Source: Melaminivora sp034675505
Lineage (GTDB): Bacteria; Pseudomonadota; Gammaproteobacteria; Burkholderiales; Burkholderiaceae_C
Direction: 5' to 3'
Assembly: GCA_034675505.1 (NCBI GenBank)
Contig: JAUCDD010000025.1
Location: forward strand, 1-64,000
Length of the DNA: 64,000 nucleotides
Shown: positions 7,262 through 15,205 of the stretch, piece by piece
Numbering within the stretch: the stretch's first letter is position 1
How the letters are laid out: each line of letters starts with the position of its first letter
The notes under the pieces: generated by a model
What the model saw: the letters and a program-made list of their open reading frames with translations, nothing else
Databases searched by the model: none
What the model was told of the DNA's origin: nothing
Translations under genes and position numbers: made by a program

Positions 7262-9589
7262 TCAGCGCGCCGTGTTGGCGTCGGCCACGGTGAGCGCGGT
7301 CATGTTCACGATGCGCCGCACCGTGGCGCTGGGGGTCAGCACCTGCACCGGCGCGCCGGCGCCCAGCAGCATGGGGCCGATGGCGATGCCGCCGCCGGCG
7401 GCGGTCTTGAGCAGGTTGTAGGAGATGTTGGCCGCGTCGATGTTGGGCATGACCAGCAGGTTGGCGCTGCCCGACAGGGTGCCGTGCGGCATCAGCGCGA
7501 CGCGCTCCTTCTCGTCCAGCGCCACGTCGCCGTGCATCTCGCCGTCCACCTCCAGCCAGGGCGCCTGCTCGCGCAGCAGCTGCAGCGTCTGGCGCATCTT
7601 CACGGCGCTCTCGTGGTTGCTGGAGCCGAAGTTGGAATGCGACAGCAGCGCCGCCTTGGGGCGGATGCCAAAGCGCATGATTTCCTCGGCCGCCATCACG
7701 GTGATCTCGGCCAGCTGCTCGGGCGTGGGGTCGTAGTTGACGTGCGTGTCGACGATGAACACCTGCCGGTTCGGCAGCAGGAGCGCGTTCATGGCGGCGT
7801 AGGACTTGGCGCCGGCACGCTTGCCGATCACCTGGTCGATGTACTGCAGGTGGTGCGCCGTGGTGCCCCAGGTGCCGCAGATCAGCCCGTCCACCTCGCC
7901 CTTGTGCAGCAGCATGGAGCCGATCAGCGTCAGGCGCCGGCGCATCTCTATTTTTGCGATGGGCACCGTGATGCCCTTGCGCTCGGTCATGCGGTGGTAG
8001 GTCTGCCAGAAGTCGCGGTAGCGGTGGTCGTTCTCGACGTTGACCACGTCGTAGTCCACGCCTTCCTTCAGGCGCAGGCCGAATTTCTCGATGCGCTGGG
8101 CGATGACGGCCGGGCGGCCGATCAGCGTGGGCCGCGCGATGTGCTCGTCCACCACGATCTGCGCGGCGCGCAGCACGCGCTCTTCCTCGCCCTCGGAGAA
8201 CGCCACGCGCTGCGCCGGCGCCTGCTTGGCCATCATGAAGATGGGCTTCATGATGTTGCCCGACGCATAGACGAAGGTCTGCAGGTGGTCGCGGTAGGCG
8301 TCCATGTCGGCAATGGGCCGCTGTGCCACCCCGCTGTCGGCGGCGGCCTGCGCCACGGCCGGCGCGATCTTCATCATCAGGCGCGGATCGAACGGCTTGG
8401 GGATCAGGTACTCACGCCCGAACGCCAGCGGCTCGCCCACGTAGGCCGCCGCCACCACCTCGCTCTGCTCGGCCTGCGCCAGCTCGGCGATGGCGTGCAC
8501 CGAGGCGATCTCCATCTCGGTGGTGATGGTGGTCGCGCCGCAGTCCAGCGCGCCGCGGAAGATGTAGGGAAAGCACAGGACGTTGTTGACCTGGTTGGGG
8601 TAGTCGGTGCGGCCGGTGGCGATGATGGCGTCGCCGCGCACCTCCTGCACGTCCTCGGGCGCGATCTCCGGGTTGGGGTTGGCCAGGGCGAAGATCAGCG
8701 GGTTGGCAGCCATCTTAGCGACCATGTCCTTCTTCAAAACGCCGCCCGCCGACAGGCCCAGGAAGATGTCGGCATCCTGGATGACCTGCGACAGCGCACG
8801 CAGGTCGGTCTCCTGCGCGAACTGCGCCTTGTCCTCGTCCATCAGTTCGGGCCGGCCGCGCCAGACCACGCCGGCGATGTCGGTCACCCAGATGTTGCTG
8901 CGCGGCAGGCCCAGCTTGACCAGCAGCGTCAGGCAGGCCAGCGCCGCCGCACCGGCGCCGGATGCCACGAGCTTGACCTCGCCGATGTCCTTGCCCGCCA
9001 CCTTCAGGCCGTTCAGGATGGCCGCACCGACGACGATGGCCGTGCCGTGCTGGTCGTCGTGAAAGACGGGGATCTTCATGCGCTCGCGCAGCTTGCGCTC
9101 GACGTAGAAGCAGTCCGGCGCCTTGATGTCCTCCAGGTTGATGCCGCCAAAAGTCGGCTCCAGCGCGGCGATGATCTCGACCAGTTTTTCCGGGTCCTTC
9201 TCGTCGATCTCGATGTCGAACACGTCGATGCCGGAGAACTTTTTGAACAGGACGCCCTTGCCTTCCATGACCGGCTTGCCGGCCAGCGGCCCGATATCGC
9301 CCAGGCCCAGCACGGCCGTGCCGTTGGTGACCACGCCCACCAGGTTGCCGCGCGCGGTGTAGCGGAAGGCGGCGGCCGGGTCCTTGACGATCTCCTCGCA
9401 CGGCGCGGCCACGCCGGGCGAGTAGGCCAGCGCCAGGTCGTGCTGGTTGCTCATCTGCTTGGTCGCGGCGATGGCGATCTTGCCGGGCTGGGGGAACTCG
9501 TGGTACTCGAGCGCGGCGCGGCGCAGCAGGGCGCGTTTGTCGGCTTTTTCGTTGGCGGGGGTGGGGGTGGTGGCCGTGGTATCAGGCAT
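7262..9589 (-). CDS. maeB: NADP-dependent malic enzyme with C-terminal phosphotransacetylase domain
   Basis: Oxidative decarboxylation of malate to pyruvate, giving NADPH; cytoplasmic. 775 residues, the usual MaeB size. The malic enzyme domain covers about 1-430 (YSPGVAAPCEEI, catalytic-loop VFHDDQHGTAIVV, GAGAAALACL for NAD(P)). The regulatory, catalytically inactive-type PTA domain covers about 440-775 (KQAPAQRVAFSEGEEERVLRAA, LLSHSNFGSSN). ATG at 9589 gives a short Thr/Pro-rich lead before ADKRALLRRAALEYHEFPQPGK. Standalone gene; the 5' region (9590-9786) shows no recognised site. Confidence 0.95.
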   Translation of the reverse strand: MPDTTATTPTPANEKADKRALLRRAALEYHEFPQPGKIAIAATKQMSNQHDLALAYSPGVAAPCEEIVKDPAAAFRYTARGNLVGVVTNGTAVLGLGDIGPLAGKPVMEGKGVLFKKFSGIDVFDIEIDEKDPEKLVEIIAALEPTFGGINLEDIKAPDCFYVERKLRERMKIPVFHDDQHGTAIVVGAAILNGLKVAGKDIGEVKLVASGAGAAALACLTLLVKLGLPRSNIWVTDIAGVVWRGRPELMDEDKAQFAQETDLRALSQVIQDADIFLGLSAGGVLKKDMVAKMAANPLIFALANPNPEIAPEDVQEVRGDAIIATGRTDYPNQVNNVLCFPYIFRGALDCGATTITTEMEIASVHAIAELAQAEQSEVVAAAYVGEPLAFGREYLIPKPFDPRLMMKIAPAVAQAAADSGVAQRPIADMDAYRDHLQTFVYASGNIMKPIFMMAKQAPAQRVAFSEGEEERVLRAAQIVVDEHIARPTLIGRPAVIAQRIEKFGLRLKEGVDYDVVNVENDHRYRDFWQTYHRMTERKGITVPIAKIEMRRRLTLIGSMLLHKGEVDGLICGTWGTTAHHLQYIDQVIGKRAGAKSYAAMNALLLPNRQVFIVDTHVNYDPTPEQLAEITVMAAEEIMRFGIRPKAALLSHSNFGSSNHESAVKMRQTLQLLREQAPWLEVDGEMHGDVALDEKERVALMPHGTLSGSANLLVMPNIDAANISYNLLKTAAGGGIAIGPMLLGAGAPVQVLTPSATVRRIVNMTALTVADANTAR

Positions 9590-9784
9590 GCAGTCGTCTC
9601 CAGCGCGAGGGGAATGCGCCGCATGGATGCCGGTCCTGGGGATTCGGCGCAGCGCTCATGCAGCGGTCAATGATTGTAGGAGTCGCCCTTGCATGGGCCG
9701 TGGCGCGCTCGACCAGCGGCCCGGGCGAAACACTTTTGCCGCGTGGACACGCAATGCGCCCACCTGCAACCGCACCTGGCGCAT

Positions 9785-9820
9785 GTAAAAACGCCGCCAC
9801 CTGGTTGCGGGTGGCGGCGT
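9785..9820 (-). terminator. Rho-independent terminator of the class III aminotransferase
   Basis: ACGCCGCCACC and its exact complement (arms 9791-9801 and 9810-9820) with an 8-base loop, followed on the minus strand by TTTT. It sits 22 nt after the aminotransferase stop. Confidence 0.8.
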
Positions 9821-9842
9821 GGGAGCTATGGAATCAGGAGCG

Positions 9843-11207
9843 TCAGGCGGTCTCGTGCAGCGCATCCCCCAGCGCACTCACCAGCCGTTCCAGCTCCGCC
9901 TCCGTGCTGATGAACGGCGGCGCCAGCTGGATGGTGTCGCCGCCGTAGCGCACGTAAAAGCCCTTGTCCCAGCACTTCATGGCGATCTCGTACGGCCGGC
10001 GCGCGGGCTCGCCCGGCAGCGAGGCGATGGTGAAGCCGGCGGCCAGGCCGAAGTTGCGGATGTCCAGCACGTGCTTGGCGCCCTTGAGGCCGTGCACGGC
10101 GTTCTCGAAGACAGGGGCGAGCGAGCGCACACGCGCCGGCATGTCCTCTTTTTGCAGCGCGTCCAGCACCGCATTGCCGGCCGCGCAGGCCACCGGGTGC
10201 GCCGAGTAGGTGTAGCCGTGCGGGAACTCCACCAGGTACTCGGGGCCGCCCGCCGCCATGAAGGTATCGTAGATGTCCTTGCTGGCAATGCAGCCGCCCA
10301 GGGGCTGCGCGCCGTTGGTCACCTGCTTGGCGAAATTCATGATGTCGGGCGTGACGCCGAAGACCTCCGCGCCCGTCCAGCCGCCGATGCGGCCGAAGGC
10401 GGTGATGACCTCGTCGAAGATCAGCAGGATGTTGTGTTGCGTGCAGATCTCGCGCAGGCGCTGCAGGTAGCCCTGCGGCGGGATGACCACGCCGGCCGAG
10501 CCCGAGAACGGCTCGACGATGACGGCGGCGATGTTGCTTGCGTCGTGCAGGTTGATGACGTCCAGCAGCTTGTCGGCCAAGGCGCGCCCATCGGTGTCCG
10601 GCATGCCCTTGTGAAACGACCCCAGCGGGGGCTGGGTGTGCGGGATGTGGTCGGCCTCGATGCCCTGGCCGAAGGTCTTGCGGTTGCCCACCATGCCGCC
10701 GACCGAAACGCCGCCGAAGTTGACGCCGTGGTAGCCCTTCTCACGGCCGATCAGGCGCGTCTTGCCGGCCTGGCCCTTGGCGCGCCAGTAGGCGCGCGCC
10801 ATCTTGAGCGACGTGTCGGCCGCCTCCGAGCCCGACGCGGTGAAGAACACGTGATCCAGCCCCTCGGGCGTCAGCGCCTTGATGCGGTTGGCCAGCTCGA
10901 ACGCCGCCGGGTGGCCGAACTGGAAGGCGGGCGCGTAGTCCAGCTGCCCGGCGGCGCGGCCTATGGCCTGCGCGATGTCCTGGCGGCCATGCCCCAGGCC
11001 CGAGCACCACAGGCCCGACAGGCCGTCGAAGATCTTGCGGCCTTCCGAATCGGTGTAGTAGGCGCCCTCGGCCGAGACCACCATGCGCGGCTTGGCCTTG
11101 AAGTTGCGGTTGCCGGTAAAGGGCATCCAATGGGCGTCCAGCCAGGCGGCATCCATACGCGGGGCGCCGGCGGTAGCGGGCTGGTCGTCGATCACGGCAA
11201 AGGTCAT
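9843..11207 (-). CDS. Class III PLP-dependent aminotransferase (beta-alanine/omega-amino acid:pyruvate type)
   Basis: Transfers the amino group of an omega-amino acid or amine to pyruvate; cytoplasmic, PLP-dependent. 454 residues. Visible: WMPFTGNRNFK start typical of beta-alanine--pyruvate transaminases, FFTASGSEAADTSLKMARAYW (PLP phosphate binding), LIFDEVITAFGRIG (Asp contacting PLP) and the lysine in IMNFAKQVTNGAQPLGG that forms the Schiff base. Divergent from a LysR gene 104 nt away, the usual layout for a regulator and its target. The exact amine substrate cannot be read from sequence. Confidence 0.9.
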   Translation of the reverse strand: MTFAVIDDQPATAGAPRMDAAWLDAHWMPFTGNRNFKAKPRMVVSAEGAYYTDSEGRKIFDGLSGLWCSGLGHGRQDIAQAIGRAAGQLDYAPAFQFGHPAAFELANRIKALTPEGLDHVFFTASGSEAADTSLKMARAYWRAKGQAGKTRLIGREKGYHGVNFGGVSVGGMVGNRKTFGQGIEADHIPHTQPPLGSFHKGMPDTDGRALADKLLDVINLHDASNIAAVIVEPFSGSAGVVIPPQGYLQRLREICTQHNILLIFDEVITAFGRIGGWTGAEVFGVTPDIMNFAKQVTNGAQPLGGCIASKDIYDTFMAAGGPEYLVEFPHGYTYSAHPVACAAGNAVLDALQKEDMPARVRSLAPVFENAVHGLKGAKHVLDIRNFGLAAGFTIASLPGEPARRPYEIAMKCWDKGFYVRYGGDTIQLAPPFISTEAELERLVSALGDALHETA

Positions 11208-11311
11208 GGCGATCTCCTCGGGAGCAGGGTAATGAGGGCAGGGGAGGCGCCATTGTGGGCCGGGCTGTTAAATTCATGAAGCAACAAATGTCCACGTTCA
11301 TTTGAGCTTTC
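11208..11311. promoter_or_regulatory. Shared divergent promoter region of aminotransferase and LysR regulator
   Basis: 104-nt gap between divergent starts. It is AT-richer than its surroundings, and TTCATGAA (11273-11280) and later TTCATTTGA give a partial dyad. LysR proteins normally bind such a gap. No precise operator is claimed. Confidence 0.4.
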
Positions 11312-12307
11312 ATGCAAGTATCCAAACCCCCGCGCCCGCGCGCCGTGCTGGGCCAGCTGTCCGACATGGACCTGCGCCTGTTGCAGGTCTTCAAGGCCGT
11401 GGTCGAGTGCGGCGGCATGGCCGCGGCCGAGCTGGAGCTGAACATCGGCACCAGCACCGTGAGCCGCCATGTGAAAGACCTGGAGACGCGCCTGGGCCTG
11501 ACCCTGTGCCGGCGCGGGCGCGCGGGCTTTGCGCTCACGCCCGAAGGCCAGCGCGTGTACGAGGAAACGCTGCGCCTGCTGGCCTCGGTGCGCGGCTTCC
11601 TGTCCAGCGTGGACGACATCCACGCGCGCATGGGCGGGCAGCTGGCCGTGGCGCTGTTCGACAAGACCGCCAGCAACCCCGCCGCGCACATCGACGCCGC
11701 CATCGCCGCCTTCAGCATGCAGGCGCCGCACGTGCAGCTGCAGCTGCACGTGGCCAGCATCAACGCCATCGAGCGCGGCGTGATGGACGGCAGCTTCCAG
11801 GTCGGCATCATCCCGGCGCACCGCAGCTCGCAAAGCCTGGCCTACGCCGACCTGTTCGGCGAGACCATGCTGCTGTACTGCGGCGCGGGCCACCCGCTGT
11901 TCGGCGCGGCGCATGAAGCGCTGACCTGGGAGGGGCTGCGCCGCCACCCGTTCGCCGGCCTGGGCTACCACTCGCCCAACATGGAGCTGAGCCACCGCGC
12001 GCAACTGGCCCGCAGCGCCACGGGCTTTGACCAGGAGGCGATCGCCACGCTGGTGCTGTCCGGGCGCTTCCTGGGCTTCTTGCCGGACCATTACGCGCAC
12101 GGCTTCGTGCAGCAGGGCCGGCTGCAGGCCGTGCGGCCCGCGGAGTTTCACTACCAGTGCCAGTTCGTCAGCGTCATGCGCCGCCCGCCGCAGGCCGCGC
12201 GTGCGGCGCAGCTGTTCCAGGACTGCCTGGTGCGGGCGCATGGCGGCAATGCCCCCGCGCCGCCTGCCGGGCGCAGTGATTCCGCACGCTTGCCGCAACC
12301 CGAATGA
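11312..12307 (+). CDS. LysR family transcriptional regulator
   Basis: 331-residue DNA-binding regulator. The winged helix-turn-helix (about residues 20-80) reads LRLLQVFKAVVECGGMAAAELELNIGTSTVSRHVKDLETRLG; the effector domain (about 105-300) follows, with DGSFQVGIIP and LVLSGRFLGFLPDHYA. Transcribed divergently from the aminotransferase, its probable target. The C-terminal 25 residues are Pro/Ala-rich and probably disordered. The inducer is unknown. Confidence 0.92.
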   Translation: MQVSKPPRPRAVLGQLSDMDLRLLQVFKAVVECGGMAAAELELNIGTSTVSRHVKDLETRLGLTLCRRGRAGFALTPEGQRVYEETLRLLASVRGFLSSVDDIHARMGGQLAVALFDKTASNPAAHIDAAIAAFSMQAPHVQLQLHVASINAIERGVMDGSFQVGIIPAHRSSQSLAYADLFGETMLLYCGAGHPLFGAAHEALTWEGLRRHPFAGLGYHSPNMELSHRAQLARSATGFDQEAIATLVLSGRFLGFLPDHYAHGFVQQGRLQAVRPAEFHYQCQFVSVMRRPPQAARAAQLFQDCLVRAHGGNAPAPPAGRSDSARLPQPE

Positions 12308-12465
12308 AGCCCGGGGCGGCGTGCGGGCCGCGCAACCAGCGGCCTCACGCCAAGGTTGTGCGGCACACTGTGCGGGGCGTTTTTACGGGGCTGTTCGCTG
12401 CCGGGCAGTCAAGGCGGCGTGCAACAAGACCGGCCCTACCCAACCACCCTCACCATGGAGCCGCG

Positions 12466-13260
12466 ATGCCAGTGACCTCGAACACGAAACAGACGTTCCG
12501 AATTTTGTGCGCCGCCGCCGCGTTGGCCGTATCGGCCGCCGCGCCCGTCCAGGCCGGACCGCGCCTGGACAACATCCTGCAAACCAAGGTGCTGCGCGTC
12601 GGCACGCCCGGGGATTACCGGCCCTTCGCCATGAAAAGCAATGGCGCCTACGCCGGCCACGACATCGAGGTGGTCGAAGCCATGGCGCGCGAGATGGGTG
12701 TAAAGGTCCAGTATGTGGACACGAGCTGGCCCAAGCTGATGCAGGACCTGCAGGACAACAAGTTCGACGTGGCCGTGGGCGGCATCACGCGCAACGTGGC
12801 GCGCATCAGCAAGATGCAGATGCTGCCCGGCTATGCGCCCTTTGGCAAAGTGGCGCTGGTGCGCGCAGCGGACAAGGACAAATTCAGCTCGCCCGAGAGC
12901 CTCAACCAGGACGCTGTGCGCGTCATCAAGAACCCGGGTGGAACGAATGAAGCCTACGTGCTGCAGAACCTGAAGAGTGCCCAGGTCAGCACGCACGACA
13001 AGAACGCGGAAATCCCTGCGCTGATTGCCGAGGGCAAGGGCGATGTGATGATCACTGAAACCTACGAAGCGCTGCACTACAGCAAGGCCGATCCGCGCTT
13101 GCACGCAGCGTTCCTGGACAAGCCCCTCACGCCCGTGAACCAGCTGGGCTTCATGCTGCCCGCCGACGATGCCGACTACAGCCGAGTGATGCAGTTCACC
13201 TGGGACGTCCTGGCCCTGCGCGGCGTCCTGAAGCAGGAAGAGCAAAAGTGGCTCAAATAG
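12466..13260 (+). CDS. Periplasmic substrate-binding-fold protein, cyclohexadienyl dehydratase (PheC)-like
   Basis: 264 residues with a signal peptide (ILCAAAALAVSAAAPVQA) and a family 3 solute-binding fold. The sequence words GTPGDYRPFAMKSN, YVDTSWPKLMQDLQDNKFDVAVGGITRN, RVIKNPGGTNEAYV and GKGDVMITETYEA are those of periplasmic cyclohexadienyl/arogenate dehydratases (PheC), which turn prephenate or arogenate into phenylpyruvate or phenylalanine. A plain amino-acid binding protein is the alternative, but no permease or ATPase lies nearby. ATG at 12466 is preceded by GGAG and gives the signal peptide directly; longer in-frame starts do not. Confidence 0.8.
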   Translation: MPVTSNTKQTFRILCAAAALAVSAAAPVQAGPRLDNILQTKVLRVGTPGDYRPFAMKSNGAYAGHDIEVVEAMAREMGVKVQYVDTSWPKLMQDLQDNKFDVAVGGITRNVARISKMQMLPGYAPFGKVALVRAADKDKFSSPESLNQDAVRVIKNPGGTNEAYVLQNLKSAQVSTHDKNAEIPALIAEGKGDVMITETYEALHYSKADPRLHAAFLDKPLTPVNQLGFMLPADDADYSRVMQFTWDVLALRGVLKQEEQKWLK

Positions 13261-13362
13261 GCGTTCCCGCACTCGGCCGGGCGCTGCTGTGGAGGCCGCG
13301 CAGGGTGCAGGCCGACCGCATGCAGGCCTTTAGTTGCCGGCGACGGTGACGATAAGGTGGCA

Positions 13363-13668
13363 ATGACCTCGCTTCTTGCCGTCTCTTCCAGTGGCCTGCA
13401 GGCCGCGCAACTGCGCCTGGCCGCCAGCGCCCACAACGTGGCGAACGCGCAGACGCCGGCCTTTGCGCGCCAGCAGGTCAACCTGCAGGCGGCCCCCGGC
13501 CTGGGCGGCGTGCAGGCGGGCAGCGCACCGGCCGCGTCGCCGGAGGGCGTGGCGCTGCCGGACGAGGCCGTGGAGCAGATCGCCGCCGGCTACGCCTTCA
13601 AGGCCAATGCGCTGGTGCTGCGAACTGCGGACGAAGTGCTCGGCACGCTGCTGGACACGCACGCCTGA
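13363..13668 (+). CDS. Orphan flagellar rod/hook-like small protein
   Basis: 101 residues. The N-terminus (residues 1-35, SLLAVSSSGLQAAQLRLAASAHNVANAQTPAFARQQV) has the flagellar rod/hook N-terminal pattern with the SxHNVANxxTP signature. A short C-terminus (EAVEQIAAGYAFKANALVLRTADEVLGTLLD) resembles the closing helix of FlgC/FlgG-type proteins. The middle is reduced to about 25 residues. No other flagellar gene is in the window. It could be a diverged FlgC-like protein with another role. Its 3' end overlaps the convergent DUF2061 frame by 79 nt. Confidence 0.7.
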   Translation: MTSLLAVSSSGLQAAQLRLAASAHNVANAQTPAFARQQVNLQAAPGLGGVQAGSAPAASPEGVALPDEAVEQIAAGYAFKANALVLRTADEVLGTLLDTHA

Positions 13669-13907
13669 AGCCCTGCCGCGCCAGCCGTGGCGCGCCGGCG
13701 CAATGCGCGCGCCCAGGCTTTCTCGTGGAAGAAGAACGCCACCGCCTGCACCGTCGGCTCCAGCAGGCTCAGAGTCAGCGAGGCTAGAAAGTTGCCCGTG
13801 ACCGCATAGGCCACCACGGCCGCCACGCAGATGTGGATGACGTAGTAGCTGCCGGTCTTCATGAGCGTCAGGCGGTTGTGCTGCAGAGCTTGATGGATGC
13901 GGTTCAT
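13590..13907 (-). CDS. DUF2061 family small membrane protein
   Basis: 105 residues. The first 65 (HQALQHNRLTLMKTGSYYVIHICVAAVVAYAVTGNFLASLTLSLLEPTVQAVAFFFHEKAW) are the DUF2061 pattern with two membrane helices. The remaining 40 residues are Ser/Ala/Arg-rich, unlike the family, and lie over the 3' end of the convergent gene. A normal stop shortly after 'KAWARALRR' may have been lost. A Fur box lies 25 nt upstream of the ATG, so iron-dependent expression is likely. Function of the family is unknown. Confidence 0.75.
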   Translation of the reverse strand: MNRIHQALQHNRLTLMKTGSYYVIHICVAAVVAYAVTGNFLASLTLSLLEPTVQAVAFFFHEKAWARALRRRATAGAAGLQACVSSSVPSTSSAVRSTSALALKA

Positions 13908-13931
13908 GACGGGACTCCTGGATGTTGCATC

Positions 13932-13952
13932 AAATGATAATGATTCTCATTT
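13932..13952. promoter_or_regulatory. Fur box
   Basis: 21-bp near-perfect palindrome AAATGATAATG/ATTCTCATTT with 9 of 10 arm positions matching. It is very close to the classic Fur consensus GATAATGATAATCATTATC. It is placed to control the DUF2061 gene (start 13907, minus strand) and possibly the SPFH gene (start 14091, plus strand). Confidence 0.8.
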
Positions 13953-14090
13953 GTCTGTGCAAATCGCTTTTTCTATCCCTTCACGAGCCCCACCCTGTAG
14001 GGCCCACCCCTGGCTATGATGGTTGCCGCCCCGGCGGCGCCATGCCTGGCCTGCCTCGCCTCTCTTCTTCATTTCGCCTCAGGAGCGCAC

Positions 14091-15140
14091 ATGGCCCTCA
14101 TGGACTTCATCAAGAAACAGTTCATCGACATCCTGCAGTGGACCGAGGACGGTGATGGCACGCTCGCCTGGCGCTTTCCCATGCAGGACATGGAAATCCA
14201 GAACGGCGGCACGCTGGTGGTGCGCGAGTCGCAGATGGCGGTGTTCGTCAACGAAGGCCAGGTGGCCGACGTGTTCGGCCCCGGCACCTACAAGCTGACC
14301 ACGCAGACCCTGCCGGTGCTGACCTACCTGAAGAACTGGGACAAGCTGTTCCAGTCGCCGTTCAAGAGCGACGTGTACTTCTTCAGCACGCGCCAGCAGG
14401 TCGACCAGAAGTGGGGCACGCCCCAGCCCATCACCATCCGCGACAAGGACTTCGGCGCCGTGCGGCTGCGGGCATTCGGCAACTACGCCTACCGGGTCGC
14501 CGAGCCCAAGCTGTTCCACAGCGAAATCTCGGGCACGCGCGCCGAATACACCGTGGCCGACCTGGACGGCCAGCTGCGCGGCCTGGTGCTGCAAAACATC
14601 AGCAACGCCATCGCATCCAGCGGTGTGCCCTTCCTCGATCTGGCGGCCAACCAGTTGATGTTCGCCGACGCGCTGGTGCAGGCGCTGCAGCCGGCGTTCG
14701 CGCGCATCGGCCTGAAGCTGGAGGGCCTCACGGTGCAGAACCTGTCGCTGCCCGAGGAGCTGCAGAAGGTGCTGGACCAGAAGATCGGCATGGGCATGGT
14801 CGGCAACGACATGGGCAAGTTCATGCAGTACCAAACGGCGCAGGCCATCCCCAAGTTCGCCGAAGGTGCGGGCGGCGGCAGCGGTCTGGCCGGCGACGCC
14901 ATGGGCCTGGGCGCCGGCGTGGCGCTGGGCCAGGTGCTGGCGCAAAACCTGCAGCAGGGCCTGCAGGGCGGCAGCGGTGCCCCGGCCGCCGGCGCCCAGC
15001 CCGCGCCGGCTGCGGCAGGCGTCAAGCCCGAGGACGTAATGGCCACGCTGGAAAAGCTCGGCGAGCTGAAGGCCAAAGGCATCCTGACGCAGGAAGAGTT
15101 CGACGCCAAGAAGGCCGAGCTGTTGAAGAAGCTCGTCTGA
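14091..15140 (+). CDS. SPFH-domain protein with C-terminal SHOCT motif (YdjI/virion-core type)
   Basis: 349 residues. SPFH/band-7-like domain about 20-270 (VRESQMAVFVNEGQVADVFGPGTYKLTTQTLPVLTYLKNW near the start), a Gly/Ala/Gln-rich linker (about 275-315), and a C-terminal SHOCT segment (EKLGELKAKGILTQEEFDAKKAELLKKLV). Such proteins oligomerise at membranes or act as chaperone scaffolds. ATG at 14091 has AGGAG ten bases upstream, which decides it over in-frame starts further up. Next comes DUF4178, then DUF350 and, after an interruption, the membrane spermidine synthase, genes that recur together in proteobacteria. Confidence 0.9.
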   Translation: MALMDFIKKQFIDILQWTEDGDGTLAWRFPMQDMEIQNGGTLVVRESQMAVFVNEGQVADVFGPGTYKLTTQTLPVLTYLKNWDKLFQSPFKSDVYFFSTRQQVDQKWGTPQPITIRDKDFGAVRLRAFGNYAYRVAEPKLFHSEISGTRAEYTVADLDGQLRGLVLQNISNAIASSGVPFLDLAANQLMFADALVQALQPAFARIGLKLEGLTVQNLSLPEELQKVLDQKIGMGMVGNDMGKFMQYQTAQAIPKFAEGAGGGSGLAGDAMGLGAGVALGQVLAQNLQQGLQGGSGAPAAGAQPAPAAAGVKPEDVMATLEKLGELKAKGILTQEEFDAKKAELLKKLV

Positions 15141-15142
15141 CA

Positions 15143-15200
15143 CTACTAAAACGATAGCTGACTATCGTTAAAAGACGCCGGCAAGAGCCCTAAAACATCC
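15143..15200 (-). repeat. Dispersed GCTAT-type repeat, inverted copy between SPFH and DUF4178 genes
   Basis: ACGATAGCTGACTATCGT (itself a small palindrome) followed by AAAAGACGCCGGCAAGAG. The word order is that of the other inverted copies. It occupies nearly the whole 65-nt gap. Confidence 0.5.
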
Positions 15201-15205
15201 AAAAC

